In this document: one piece after another, positions 20,466-31,369 of the stretch
How the letters are laid out: each line of letters starts with the position of its first letter
Numbering within the stretch: the stretch's first letter is position 1
Assembly (NCBI GenBank): GCA_032622095.1
Contig: CP136061.1
Location: forward strand, 122,650,754-122,714,753
Direction: 5' to 3'
DNA from: Siphonodentalium dalli
Taxonomy: Eukaryota; Mollusca; Scaphopoda; Gadilida; Siphonodentaliidae
Length of the DNA stretch: 64,000 nt
The notes under the pieces: model-generated
Database searches by the model: none
What the model saw: only the letters and a program-made list of their open reading frames with translations
What the model was told of the DNA's origin: nothing
Made by a program: the position numbers and the translations under genes

Positions 20466-23336
20466 GGAGCTATTGACTCAGCTGAGTTGAATAAGGTTCC
20501 TATTGAAATGAGATGGTTTTAGAAGTATTTATACATTTTCAGTAATTAATGTCTTTGACATTGCAACAGCTTTGCATTATGTGCTCCCATTTCTGTTGTT
20601 GTCCCTGTGTTGCTAGCACAAATATAAGTGAACCCAATTAAATGTTTTATTTAAAAAAAAAACGAAGAATCCGTTCCGCATTAATAAATTATGTGTATCC
20701 AGGTGTATCTGGAACCTTTTACTCACTACCCTCGTTTCTTTCTCTCTATCAACCATACCTACTTACCCATGGTACACAATTCAAACCAATCTATAACGTC
20801 TATCTACTGCCGAGCCCTGAATCTAAATGATAAAACACAGATGATAATTCAAAAAATCTTAGGCATGGGGTAGTAATTGTTCCACGAGAATATATCCTCT
20901 TTTGATTTTTGGTCAAGTTCACTATCGATCCGTGTCCAGTTCACTTGCGAGTTTTTTGTTCAAAATGGAAACATTTACTACAATTCCGGCGATTATTCCA
21001 TAGAATTTCCATAAATAGACCATGTATGCTAACAGCACGACCATGAACTTATTTTCATACTTAAGATTATATTAGTTCTATATATAACATTGTCATACAA
21101 AACGATGTATTTTATCGCACAGGGTTATAGATGCGTAAACTTAAACCAAAAATTTGGTACAAACATAATCATGTTTGATCACGAGATCTTTCACTCGTAT
21201 CTATCACTACATCATACCGCATGACAGTTCAGATAAGTAAGCTATACACTGATATTGCGGAGTACTTAGATGAAAATAAAACATAATTATAAAGTACAAG
21301 TATTTTTGGCAGTATTGCTATTTAGTTAGCGAATGGGGATAATTTGAAGAGCAGAATAATGGGAACTATATCTTTGGCCGGGGGATGCGCGCAGTTATAC
21401 TGCGTTAAACATTCTCTCCAATAATTTCTTTGCTGAGGACAGTCGCTTGTGTTGACAACCCTCCCTCCCTCCCTGTTTTTGTTTTGTTTTTGGGACATAC
21501 GCGTTTGATTTGTGTCTCCCCCTTTTGGCTTACATCTGTATAGGCGGTTATTGTGCCTCAAAAAATTGTCACCCACATGTTTGTATTGGTTACTACTACA
21601 TTTATTGTATCGGCTTCCTGTAAATAATTATGATTTTCTGAACAGGTAGCTATAAACGCATTCCAGTTGTTGTCTTTCACTCTAACCCTGTGGGATAAAT
21701 ATATATATATACTGGTTTCAAAACTGAAAAACGTTTACTATTAACCCACTTCATGACTTGGTCCAAAACAGAGGTGCTTTACACCATTTACCAAACTACC
21801 GTATCGCAATAACAATTAGCGATTAATTTCAAACAAAAGTGAGTCTATTGTGAAGGTTTAGTTCCAACATATTCACACTTATTTTTCCAAAAATCTGTTG
21901 CATAGATGTTCGGGTAGTGAACCGATATTATCAATGGTGAACTGGGACCCATCACTAGTGAACTGGAACATTTCTGAAAATGGATAAATTCTACTGTTCC
22001 AATTTTACTTAACAATTTCCAACCAGAATGTTTTGATAGTTGAGGTAGCCAGAAAGGTGTATTCAACAAATGAACTGCATATATTTCTCTGTTGTGGAAA
22101 ACTTGCTTTATTTATCATGGGAAAATCCCCAGTGACCTTGACCAGATCGGATAAGAACTGGACCGAAAATTGGAAGATGTATCAGCCTCGCAGAGCAGTT
22201 CCTACCCCATGTCAGGGCCCAAAAGACACAACGGGAGAACGACTTTAAACTGTTGTTCTCCTCTCTCATCAGATACATATCATACACATATTAAACCCCC
22301 AGCACTGTCATTCAATTATTTTGTTAACCCATATATAAACTGTTCATGTAATTATTAATCTGACGGGAAATAAAAATGTTTAAACAAAATAAAAGTTGAT
22401 CGCTCAAGATTTAAATGTTAGAACAGCGTTCATGCATATATCCTGAATTTATTTAGAAATATCAGAAAACTGTCTCCAGGGTTGGAATATTCAAAGATAT
22501 GACTTTTTTTTATTATCTCACTAGAAATTATTGAGAAAAATTTAAGAAACTCTTACAGTGTGGATCTGCCAGTTATGTACATAAAGATTGTTAGTTTTAA
22601 TATGAGCACACCTTTTATTGATCAGGGAATGGGTATTGATGTTGACTGGGGTGGTCTATGAAAAAGAAATCGCTTATTATTATCAAGTAAAGGTTTACAT
22701 TCTGTTGTGAATAACCTATAAGAACCCTGATGGGAGGTAACTAAACATGAAAGAGCATTTCTTTTCATTAAGACATCAATAACTGCACTGAGTGTACTAG
22801 GCACACTGGAAAATAATCATAACTCATCTTTGTAGGTATATCAATGTGACATGTGTGAGATACAAATCTCAACATCGCATTAGCAGAAATGTAGAATTTA
22901 TGACCAAGACAACGGGATTCTAATTAACTGTGAAAAAAGTCCATGATCACCCAATTGACTTGTTTATCTGCTCATTTGTTTGTGAAAAGGGAGCCAATTT
23001 ATTCAGAAAGAAAGGTGCAGAACAAATCATTGACTATCATTCCTCGTTATTTTGTAATGTGTGAGTTGATTTGTATAATTAGAATAGCAGGCATGAACTG
23101 GTATATAGTTTTCTCATGCTGGTTTTTCCTATAGTATGCTGAGAGACTGACTTATCATGATTTTCTGAGCCATAACCAACACTGCAGTCTTTCAATTTTG
23201 AGGATTCACTGTTCATCTCTGAAATCAAGTTGAGTACCAGTGTCTCTAGACCCAGTTGATTATAATGAGATCTTGGTCTGTGCTGCAGTCAGACTTCATA
23301 AGTGTAAGCCACTCAAGTGAAGTGCCTGTCTGCACT
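20466..23336. other. Long stretch without recognised features
   Basis: Nearly 2.9 kb of AT-rich sequence. The small open frames at 20642-20873, 21322-21576, 21845-22358, 22622-22804 and 22943-23134 match no family I know. A good polypyrimidine-AG at about 23120 leads into 33 open codons, but the product is unrecognised and no strong donor follows. This stretch may hold an exon I cannot recognise. Confidence 0.4.
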
Positions 23337-23465
23337 TGTATTATTTATTCATCTGCCTGCTGTCTGCTTATATTACCTGAACACCCCTCCAAATTAATAG
23401 TAGACAGTTCCAATGTGTATTTTTATAACTATTAATGGGAGAATCCATTTAGTAAAGATAAGTTT
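23337..23465 (+). mobile_element. Family E fragment
   Basis: ACTTGTATTATTTATTCATC, CACCCCTCCAAATTAATAG and GAGAATCCATTTAGTAAAG match the right half of family E. The terminal CCC/TTAA is decayed. Confidence 0.6.
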
Positions 23466-23587
23466 AGCATTAAAGTCTGAAGTGTGACACAGTGAGATCT
23501 AAACCTGGCTTGTGTTAAATGATGCTCTTATTTTTCTGGGAATTATCAATCAACAAGACTGACATTTGTGTCCAAACAAGCCTGGAA

Positions 23588-24010
23588 ATAGTGTGTCTGA
23601 CATTTGCAGAATTGGGGTCCCCAGAATGTGAATTTAGTGATGCTGCCACACACAACAGGCTATCATCACCAAATTCTCCCTCTGGGGACCTCATTCTGAT
23701 CTTCTGGGAAGTATCTATATATCAAATTAACAATGTTTTAGTTACGTTTTCCCTTCTGTTCAGTTTCTATATCCCCTAATTTGCAGAAGATAAATTGCAT
23801 AATCGAAGTGACAAATGGGTGAACATCACAAACTTCAACTGGTGAACTTCAACCTGATCATAGGTCTCCCATATATAATAGCAGTTAAAACCATGCAGAA
23901 TGAGGTCCCCAGAGGATAGTCTGGTGGAGCTAGCCCGCTGTGAAGGATAGTGTCACCAAATTCACCCTCTGGGAACCACATTCTACAGATGTCAGATACA
24001 CTATATCCTG
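23588..24010. repeat. Family F double-hairpin element, copy 4
   Basis: The ends AATAGTGTGTCTGACATTTG and CAGATGTCAGATACACTAT are inverted, and the flanks AACAAGCCTGG / CCTGGCTTGT extend the inverted repeat. The first hairpin arm GTGAATTTAGTGATGC returns as CATCACCAAATTCTCCC. The middle reads opposite to copy 2, showing that the unit occurs in both orientations. Confidence 0.8.
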
Positions 24011-24113
24011 GCTTGTGTACAAACAACATCTATTTATAGAATTCTCTATTGAGTACCCTGGCATCATGTCCAACAAGGTTGATTATTTCTCAACCAGATG
24101 AGGTTCTTGATAT

Positions 24114-24513
24114 TTAACCCTTTACCCAACAAACCGGCCAAAACCGGCCAAATAAAGCTTCAACAGCCTAAAATATCTTCGGTCTGTCTCAATAGAACCA
24201 TACAAATATGGATATCATTGGAACCGGCTCCTTGACCACATTGTGATAGTTACAGTTATGCCCTGTGCCAATGCATTCTCTTATATATGCGAGTCGACCA
24301 TAGGTCGCCTCGCATATATAAGAGAATGCATTGGCCTAAAAAAAAATCTTTTTTAACACTTTTTAACATTTTTTCTTACATTCTTTAACAATTTTATAAT
24401 TTTTAATGTGTTAAGCCAATGCATTCTCTTATATATGCGAGGCGACCTATGGTCGACTCGCATATATAAGAGAATGCATTGGCACAGGGCCCTTCTGTTG
24501 GGTAAAGGGTTAA
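24114..24513. mobile_element. Family C TTAA element, copy 1 (400 bp)
   Basis: TTAA at 24114-24117 and 24510-24513 flank CCCTTTACCCAACA (left) and TGTTGGGTAAAGGG (right). Inside are two 67-bp hairpins, 24268-24334 and 24416-24482, each with 33-bp arms CCAATGCATTCTCTTATATA plus TGCGAG. The second hairpin is the reverse complement of the first, so the core is a palindrome of palindromes around an AT-rich spacer. The left flank carries ACCGGCCAAATAAAGC and a unique segment to 24267 that is absent on the right here but present on both sides at 35560-35938. PiggyBac-type by TTAA and CCCTTT. Confidence 0.9.
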
Positions 24514-24789
24514 AGCATCATCTGCTGTGAGACCCAGTAATCAATGTGAAATGATTATGTCGCTAATGAACGGTTATGTTACAAAAAGTGGAATGAGCCA
24601 AGAAACGACTTTGATCTTCAGCTTAATACCAATTATACGGAATTGCAGAATATGAAACACGCTTGTACCAAAATGAGTTTGTTTTTCAGATCAATTAATT
24701 TGTTTTCACTTCATTATTAATAATCTTGTTTCAGTTAACTGTGTTCTTTTAACAGTGTAATTGAATCCCAAGAATTTTATATCATATTA

Positions 24790-24899
24790 CAGTAATGCTC
24801 TAAGTAATCGACTCCTTAACCAGAGCAGAATTATGGGTAACTTTTCAGGAACCCATAATTCTGCTGTGGTTAAGGAGTCGATTACTTAGAGCATTACTG
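24790..24899. mobile_element. Family A MITE, copy 6 (110-bp short form)
   Basis: CAGTAATGCTCTAAGTAATC and its inverted end are intact with TA flanks (24788-24789, 24900-24901). The centre is gone: ACTTTTCAGGA joins ACCCATAATTCTGC. Confidence 0.92.
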
Positions 24900-25068
24900 T
24901 ATGTCAAATACAAATTCAAAGATCGAAAAATTTATGTCAAGTACAAACCTTGAACCAATTTAGGAATTCTTCACTGTTATAAATTGTCATGGTGAAATTT
25001 TGTCATGGTGAAATTTCAGCCTATCAGTTTATTCATTTTGATAGTAAATGGCTAGTTCGCAATCATAT

Positions 25069-25373
25069 AACCCTTTCTATACTATAAAATAATCATTGAC
25101 GAGTAGTTCCCATAGTAAATTTTCAGATAATATGTTCATAAAACGACTATAGGCCATTGAATATGTATCCTTCTGCAGTTTTATTATGTTTTTGCTTGTC
25201 CGTCATCTTCTCAATTTTCATGAACACACTTCTAGATTAAAGGTAAACCATTCCAATATATATATATGTAGGAGATATAGCACAGTAGCAATGTTATATT
25301 TTATGCCTCCGAAAATTTTATGCATTCCAATATATACTTTTATAACTGGGTTATTATTAGTATAGAATAGTTA
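25069..25373 (+). mobile_element. Family E element, decayed copy
   Basis: It starts TAACCCTTTCTATACTATAA and follows the family through TTTTCAGATAATATG and TGAACACACTTCTAGATT to a weak end near GTATAGAATAG. The left TTAA is changed (ATAA) and the right one is lost. A TATATATATGTAGG insertion-like segment sits at about 25257. Confidence 0.55.
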
Positions 25374-25603
25374 CAGTAATGCCCTAAATAATCAACTTCT
25401 TAACCACAGCAGAATTATGGGTAATTTTCAGGATTTAGTTGGAAACTTGGCTTGTTGCCATTCATCGGAAAGCTCTCAGTGAGAGCTTTCATCGGAAAGC
25501 TCTCAGTGAGAGCTTTCCGATGAATGGCAACAAGCCATATTTTCGACTAAATCCTGAAAAATTTCCCATAATTCTGGTGTTGTCGATTATTTAGGGCATT
25601 ACT
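25374..25603. mobile_element. Family A palindromic MITE, copy 7
   Basis: CAGTAATGCCCTAAATAATC at the left; the right end TTTAGGGCATTACT is followed by ATG instead of GTA. The central GAGAGCTTTC segment is duplicated, as in copy 2. Confidence 0.88.
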
Positions 25604-25921
25604 ATGCCTACTATGCAATTTTGTGCAAATGGGGCAAATCTTTTGCAGCCTTAGTGCCATATTTTGTTTTGTGATTAAACTAGGCCCTATATGGTGAGCC
25701 CTGGCACTACAGGAGTTACAGAATAATTTCATTATGAAGGATCAGGTGTTCATTACCAACAGAAGTTCTCTGGAGAGATAGCTGAGTTGAATATCCTATA
25801 ACAACCTTGAACATATTTTGTCATGGTTAATTATCGAATGACTGGACATCATGTTTCTACTTATTAGTTAGCTTATTATACTGACAGGTCCTCTGGTTGG
25901 ATACCACCACTATTAGTTTTT

Positions 25922-27290
25922 ATGTTTACCCATACCATAGTATGGTAAACATAGTGTCGTTGCCCGGATTGACCACTCGTCGTTGGTCCGTCTGTCTGTC
26001 CGTCTGTCTGTCCGTCTGTCTGTCCGTCTGTCTGTCCGTAGACACTTTACGAGTAATGCGATAACTCTAACATTTTCTATCCGATCGGAACCAAATTTTG
26101 TATATGGGTTTCTCAGCCCAAAATACGGATCGAGTTCGAATTTGGGTTTGATCCGAGTTTTTGTTACAGAGTTATGGCCCTTTTTCGACTTAGAATTGAC
26201 GCATTCTGCCATTACTCGAACATTTTTCATCTGATTTGGAACCAAATTTGGTCTGTTAGTTTCACAGCCCAAAATACAGATCGAGTTCGAATATGGGTTT
26301 GATCCGATTTATTTTAAAGGAGTTATGACCCTTTTTCGAAGAAAAAAATTGGAAGAAAAAAATCGATTTAAATTTATTTTTACTTTTAACTTTTATAATA
26401 ATAATAAAAAAAATGTCATTTGTTTTCATTTAGATATTGATGATTATGATAAAAGTTGATAAAAAGATTTCCAATGTGGACCTTTAATTTTTTTTAATAA
26501 TTAAAAAGTTTTTAAGTTAAACAAATTTGAAAAACTAACACCATTATAACTCTGCCAAGGGTACCCCGAATCACCACACCAAATTTGATTAAATCGGTCC
26601 AAAATCTTGTGTTATGTACTGGTAAATCTGTTTAGAGCCACATTAAATCCAATTCACCAATTGCCTTTGGACAACTTAGCTATTGATAAGGCTATATTAT
26701 TTTCTGATGTCTCTTATGCCAATGTGCAAATAATCTGATAAAGAAGGCTATGGTATCTAATTTAAAATAAAGATTCAACAATAAACATCACATGATATTA
26801 ACAGTAGACATCTCTGCTGCAGAGTTATATCTTCAGATGGTCTGATATCATTATAAGTGTTATTGGTTTAATAGAGGTCAGTGTTCAACATAAACAATTC
26901 CTGTGATATTTTGACAGCTCTGCTATATAATTGATATTAATGGGTCAGTGGTGAGGTTGCTTATCTGTATACTAGGACACATTATTATTGTAAACTTAAA
27001 TTGGACTCTCTTAACCCAAGTATTCCATGTCCAGGTCACACCTACACATTTAACCCATGGGCTTGCTGGCTGTGGTGGTTTAGCATTACAGATCCTGTAC
27101 CAGTGCATTCTCTTATATAAATGCCAGTGACCCATAAATTCCAATAATTTGTGTTATGTTCATTTGTCTATAATAGTACATAACAGTATACTCTATAATT
27201 CAACACCAAAACTCTCATTTATCCGATCATATTAAATTTTTATCGCCAAGGTATGGGTTAACATCTGCCGATCGTGATCGGCCTCTCGTT
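25922..27290 (+). mobile_element. Helentron-like element, dimer unit 1 (1369 bp)
   Basis: It begins with the near-perfect 5' hairpin ATGTTTACCCATACCATAGT and the rest of its arm (to 25953). A (GTCTGTCC)n tract follows (about 25985-26038), then two core repeats with CAAATTTTGTATATGGG, CAGCCCAAAATAC and GAGTTATGGCCCTTTTTCG. About 900 bp of single-copy body follows, and then a 3' hairpin GCCGATCGTGATCGGC (27267-27282) and the terminus CTCTCGTT. The layout matches pearl / DINE-1-like Helentron-associated elements described in bivalves. No Rep/helicase is present. Confidence 0.65.
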
Positions 27291-27358
27291 ATGTTTACCC
27301 ATACCATAGTATGGTAAACATAGTGTCGTTGCCCGGATTGACCACTCGTCGTCCGTCC

Positions 27359-27400
<42 letters not shown>

Positions 27401-28624
27401 CTGTCCGTAGACACTTTACGAGTAATGCGTTAACTCAAACATTTTCTATACGATCGAAACCAAATTTTGTATACGGGTTTCTCAGCCCAAAATACAGATC
27501 GAGTTCGATTTTGTTACAGAGTTATGGCCCTTTTTCAACTTAGAATTCACGCATTCTGCCATAACTCAAACATTTTTTATCTGATTGGAACCAAATTTGG
27601 TATGTGAGTTTCACAGCCCAAAATACAGATCGAGTTCGAATATGGGTTTGATCCGATTAATTTTAAAGGAGTTATGACCCTTTTTCGAGAATGTTTTTTT
27701 TTTTTTTAATTTATTTTTAACTTTTATAATAATACTAAAAAAAATGTCATTGACATTGTCATTTGTTTTCATTTAGATATTGATGATTATGATAAAAAGA
27801 TTTCCAATGTGTCCCTTTAATTTTTTTAAATAAGTTAAACAAAATTGAAAAAAACTAACACCATTATAACTCTGCCAAGGGTATATACCCCGAATCACCA
27901 CACCAAATTTGATTAAATCGGTCCAAAATCTTGTGTTATGTACTGGTAAATCTGTTTGGAGCAACATTAAATCCAATTCACCAATTGCCTTTGGACTACT
28001 TAGCTATTGATAAGGCTATATTATTTTCTGATGTCTCTTATGCCAATGTGCAAATAATCTGATACATAAGGCTATGGCATCTAATTTAAAATAAAGCTTC
28101 AACAATAAACATCACATGATATTAACAGTAGACTTGGACATCTGTGCTGCTGAGTTATATCTTCAGATGGTCTGATATCATTATAATTGTTATTGGTTCA
28201 ATAAAGAGGTCAGTGTTCAACATAAACAATTCCTGTGATATTTTGACAGCTCTGCTATATAATTGATATTAATGGGTCAGTGGTGAGGTTGCTTATCTGT
28301 ATACTAGGACACATTATTATTGTAAACTTAAATTGGACTCTCTTAACCCAAGTATTCCATGTCCAGGTCACACCTACACATTTAACCCATGGGCTTGCTG
28401 GCTGTGGCGGTTTAGCATTACAGATCCTGTACCAGTGCATTCTCTTATATAAATGCCAGTGACCCATAAATTCCAATAATTTGTGTTATGTACATTTGTC
28501 TATAATAGTACATAACAGTATACTCTATAATTCAACACCAAAACTCTCATTTATCCGATCATATTAAATTTTTATCGCCAAGGGATGGGTTAACATCTGC
28601 CGAGATCGTGATCGGCCTCTCGTT
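27291..28624 (+). mobile_element. Helentron-like element, dimer unit 2 (1334 bp)
   Basis: It is a near-identical head-to-tail copy of unit 1, starting at ATGTTTACCCATACCATAG directly after CTCTCGTT and ending CTCTCGTT at 28624. Differences are small: microsatellite length, a deletion in the first core repeat, and a few substitutions. The 73-codon minus frames at 26923-27144 and 28255-28476 are identical in both units, which shows how recent the duplication is; they are not genes. Confidence 0.7.
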
Positions 28625-28668
28625 TACTTGTAGTGGTGGTATGGCACCAGGGGACCTGTGATTATACC

Positions 28669-29240
28669 AGATAACAAAGATATGGGATATGGGATATAGG
28701 AATCAGCTTGTTTGTCTGTCTGTCTATCCGTTAGTCGGGGTATCCATCTATACATTGACGCAAATTTGTCAGAGCTTCGGTCCCTACATTTTTCAGTTGA
28801 TTTTTTTAAACCTTGGCGCATATATTTAGTACCATGGGAACATGTGCACTTGCCATTATGAGGTTCATCTGAATATTTTTAGTGTAGTTATCCCCCTTTT
28901 TCGACTGTTTATCCAAGCTTGTATTCCTAGATTTTCCAGTAAATTATTTTAAAACTTGACACAGATGTATATCTATCTGACTGTCCATCCATCTGTCCAT
29001 CTGTGTCATGACATAAGTGTGAGAACTTTAACAAATTAATCCATTTAGACCAAATTTGAATCTTGGCTTCTGTTCATGAATCTCATGGATGAGTTAAAAA
29101 AAACCAGTCCTGCCAGAACTTGTTTTCAGGAGTAATGCCTCCTGGATTGTTAAGTTTACTGAATGGGTGTCTATTTCATGATGTAAGCACAATAACTTGA
29201 ACAAACTAATCTGAATTTGACGAAATTTGAATCATGGCTT
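28669..29240 (+). repeat. Decayed GTCY/core-repeat element
   Basis: GTTTGTCTGTCTGTCTATCC (about 28708) is followed by weak repeats: TTTTTAAACCTTGGCGC near 28806 and TTTTAAAACTTGACAC near 28950, then paired AATTAATCCATTTAGACC / AACTAATCTGAATTTGAC units near 29030 and 29200. It resembles a worn member of the pearl/DINE-like group. Confidence 0.4.
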
Positions 29241-29660
29241 AACCCTTTTCACGGAGGTTTCAAATTGAGAGAAGTCACTTCTCACTGCTTGGTTATTAGT
29301 AAGAAGTGGACTGTCATCAGGGAGAAGTAACAATGGCTGAATTAAAATTACACCCCAAAATCACCCTTCTATGATCCAATAAGTATTACACAAATACAAG
29401 AGGCCATTTATAAAACCATTATATTGAATAAGAACACCATTATAATCAATAGACTCTAAACTTGGTGTTGGTCCATCCCAGGTTCTATCTATTTACATCT
29501 TACGAATCTTTCCTGTCAAGGCTGGCCACTTCAGAAATAACACATTAATTGTTCACATATCTCACTTTTTTGTCACTAATCTTCCAACCCTCAGCGGATC
29601 CACTTCTCAATGTTTTAAATATGATGCGACAATCTTTGTCTTTGTACATTTATTTGACCA
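29241..29660. other. Non-coding stretch
   Basis: It starts TTAACCCTTTTCACGGAGG, which looks like the left end of another TTAA/CCCTTT element, but no partner end was found. GAGAAGTCACTTCTCAC is a short palindrome. Otherwise unassigned. Confidence 0.4.
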
Positions 29661-29800
29661 TTAGTAGGATAGGATAGGATAGGATATTTTATTTAAATAT
29701 ACACATATTAATGCATAATACATTTGACAAATATTATGTTGTATATTCGAGGGGTGGCATAGTCAGGCTAGACTGTCTTACTGCCACCCCCTTAAAAATG
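29661..29800 (-). repeat. (AGGAT)n tract and possible retroelement tail
   Basis: TAGGATAGGATAGGATAGGA at about 29663-29686 runs into TATTTTATTTAAATATACAC. A short inverted repeat GGGGTGGCA / TGCCACCCC follows at 29752 and 29781. On the minus strand it reads as an AT-rich 3' end with a pentanucleotide tail, as in some LINE/SINE families. Confidence 0.4.
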
Positions 29801-30069
29801 AAAAGATGTTATGATAGGCGGTCATGATTTCTTGTACAATGCACGGCTATATAATTATGTATCACAAAATGGTTGTATTATATACATGGAGGGTATACGT
29901 CTAGATAAATTGTTTATTGGTTACTCGATGGTTTGTCTCTTTCTTGTCAGTGGGTTGTTCCTTGAAAGTCGAGTAGGAATGTACTGGTATGGTCTGGGGC
30001 AAGGTGGATCTTCATTATCTTCGCATTTTATTTGACACCCTGCCTTTATATTTGGCACGAGAATCCTCA

Positions 30070-30448
30070 TTAACCCTTTACCCAACAAACCGGCCAAATA
30101 AAGCTGCAACAGCCTAAAATATCTTCGGTCTGTCTCAATAGAACCATACAAATATGGATATCATTGGAACCGGTTCCTTGACCACATTGTGATAGTTACA
30201 GTTATGCCCTGTGCCAATGCATTCTCTTATATATGCGAGTCGACCATAGGTCGCCTCGCATATATAAGAGAATGCATTGGCCTAAAAAAAACACTTTTTA
30301 CCATTTTTTCTTACATTCTTTAACAATTTTATAATTTTTAATGTGTTAAGCCAATGCATTCTCTTATATATGCGAGGCGACCTATGGTCGACTCGCATAT
30401 ATAAGAGAATGCATTGGCACAGGGCCCTTCTGTTGGGTAAAGGGTTAA
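30070..30448. mobile_element. Family C TTAA element, copy 2
   Basis: TTAA at 30070-30073 and 30445-30448, ends CCCTTTACCCAACA / TGTTGGGTAAAGGG, and the two 67-bp hairpins as in copy 1. The sequence is almost identical to copy 1 apart from short deletions: one CCGGCCAAAA unit and part of the central AT-rich spacer. Confidence 0.92.
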
Positions 30449-30713
30449 AGCATTGATCACCAAGTCTTCACTAATAACTTCCTGATTCTCGCGGTTATTA
30501 TGTTGAAATTAGAAGTATACTTCGCAGCAATGACCTCAGTAAATGACGTGTTTGGCGGTTTCAATGTGGTCATGGGATTTTGACCACTAGAAAAATTCAG
30601 CAAACCTCATGAGAAGGGTTTCATGCAGTGCTTGCTGAAGTTTTATCCTAGTCAAAACCTACGACGATGTTTAATCTGCCGCTTACTATTTATATTTAAA
30701 TACTTAACTCTTT

Positions 30714-30846
30714 CATGACTGGAGCTTTTGCGAAATTTTGCGAAAACCCTGTGCCAATGCATTCTTTTATATATGTGAGCCTTGCATATATAAGAGAATA
30801 CATTGTGCTGACAATATTTACCTTGATCTTGTAAGTCAGTGCATTC
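30714..30846 (+). mobile_element. Family D TTAA element, left part
   Basis: TTAACTCTTTCATGACTGGAG, GAAAACCCTGTGCCAATGC, a shortened hairpin, then GTAAGTCAGTGCATTCT. It is interrupted by the hairpin that follows; no right end was found. Confidence 0.65.
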
Positions 30847-30912
30847 TATAAGGTGTGGTGTGCCTCGGTAGAGGCTCGTATACGAGAGTCAACCGAGGCA
30901 TACCACACCTTA
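30847..30912. repeat. Hairpin, 22-bp arms
   Basis: ATAAGGTGTGGTGTGCCTCG returns as CGAGGCATACCACACCTTAT around a loop with GGCTCGTATACGAGAG, itself palindromic. It interrupts a family D element and is probably a small MITE. Confidence 0.7.
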
Positions 30913-31048
30913 TTCCCCCCGTCAACAAGCTGTGTAATGTATTTATCCCCAGTCTCTATTAACAAGATATTCCCACAGATATAAAGCGCAGAAACGCCCC
31001 AAGAAAAGTAACTATTTTGTTAGACTGCTTGTATGATGAAGGGAATAT
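30913..31048. other. Short unassigned spacer
   Basis: No recognised features. Confidence 0.4.
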
Positions 31049-31160
31049 ACATTAATTCCCTAAATAATTGACTCCTTAACCACAGCAGAATTATGGGTAA
31101 CTTTTCAGAATTTAGTCGAAAATATGTCTTGTTGCCATTCATCGGAAAGCTCTCACTGTA
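31049..31160 (+). mobile_element. Family A MITE, half copy 8
   Basis: ATTAATTCCCTAAATAATTG through GCAGAATTATGGGTAACTT and ATCGGAAAGCTCTCACTG is the left arm only. The right arm is missing after the fold point. Confidence 0.8.
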
Positions 31161-31369
31161 GCTGCTTTTCATAATTTTTTTATAAATACTTGCTGGTCTT
31201 GTTTACTTTTGGAAACTATCTGTTAGTTGATATAAAATAGAGCAATATACTTCAAAAATATTAATGGTAAATGAATCGGACAACCTAAATAAATCAGGAA
31301 AGAGTATCACGATAACCAGCACACCAGGAATCAACTTGGTTTTGCACGGTGTACTTTCGACTTTCACAT

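Larger units (their letters stand above)
25875..28668. mobile_element. Foldback element hosting a Helentron-like dimer
   Basis: Inverted arms lie at 25884-25912 and 28631-28659, starting ACAGGTCCTCTGGTTGG and ACAGGTCCCCTGGTGCC, and both end ATACCACCACTA. They match at 25 of 29 positions. ATTATACT (25875-25882) and ATTATACC (28661-28668) may be a 7-8-bp target duplication, compatible with hAT-type insertion. Removing the dimer between them would leave a hairpin of about 75 bp. Confidence 0.55.

Noticed and set aside
21649-21720. Possible MON2 exon after CTGAACAG
   Set aside because: The frame VAINAFQLLSFT is open for about 20 codons only, with no donor and no convincing resemblance to MON2.
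23121-23212. Possible exon after TTTTTCCTATAG
   Set aside because: The acceptor is good and 33 codons are open, but no strong donor follows and the peptide (YAERLTYHDF...) matches nothing I know.
25913-26272. 119-codon minus frame with repeated RTDRRTDR
   Set aside because: The repetitive part is the GTCTGTCC microsatellite translated, and the rest is Helentron-like core repeat.
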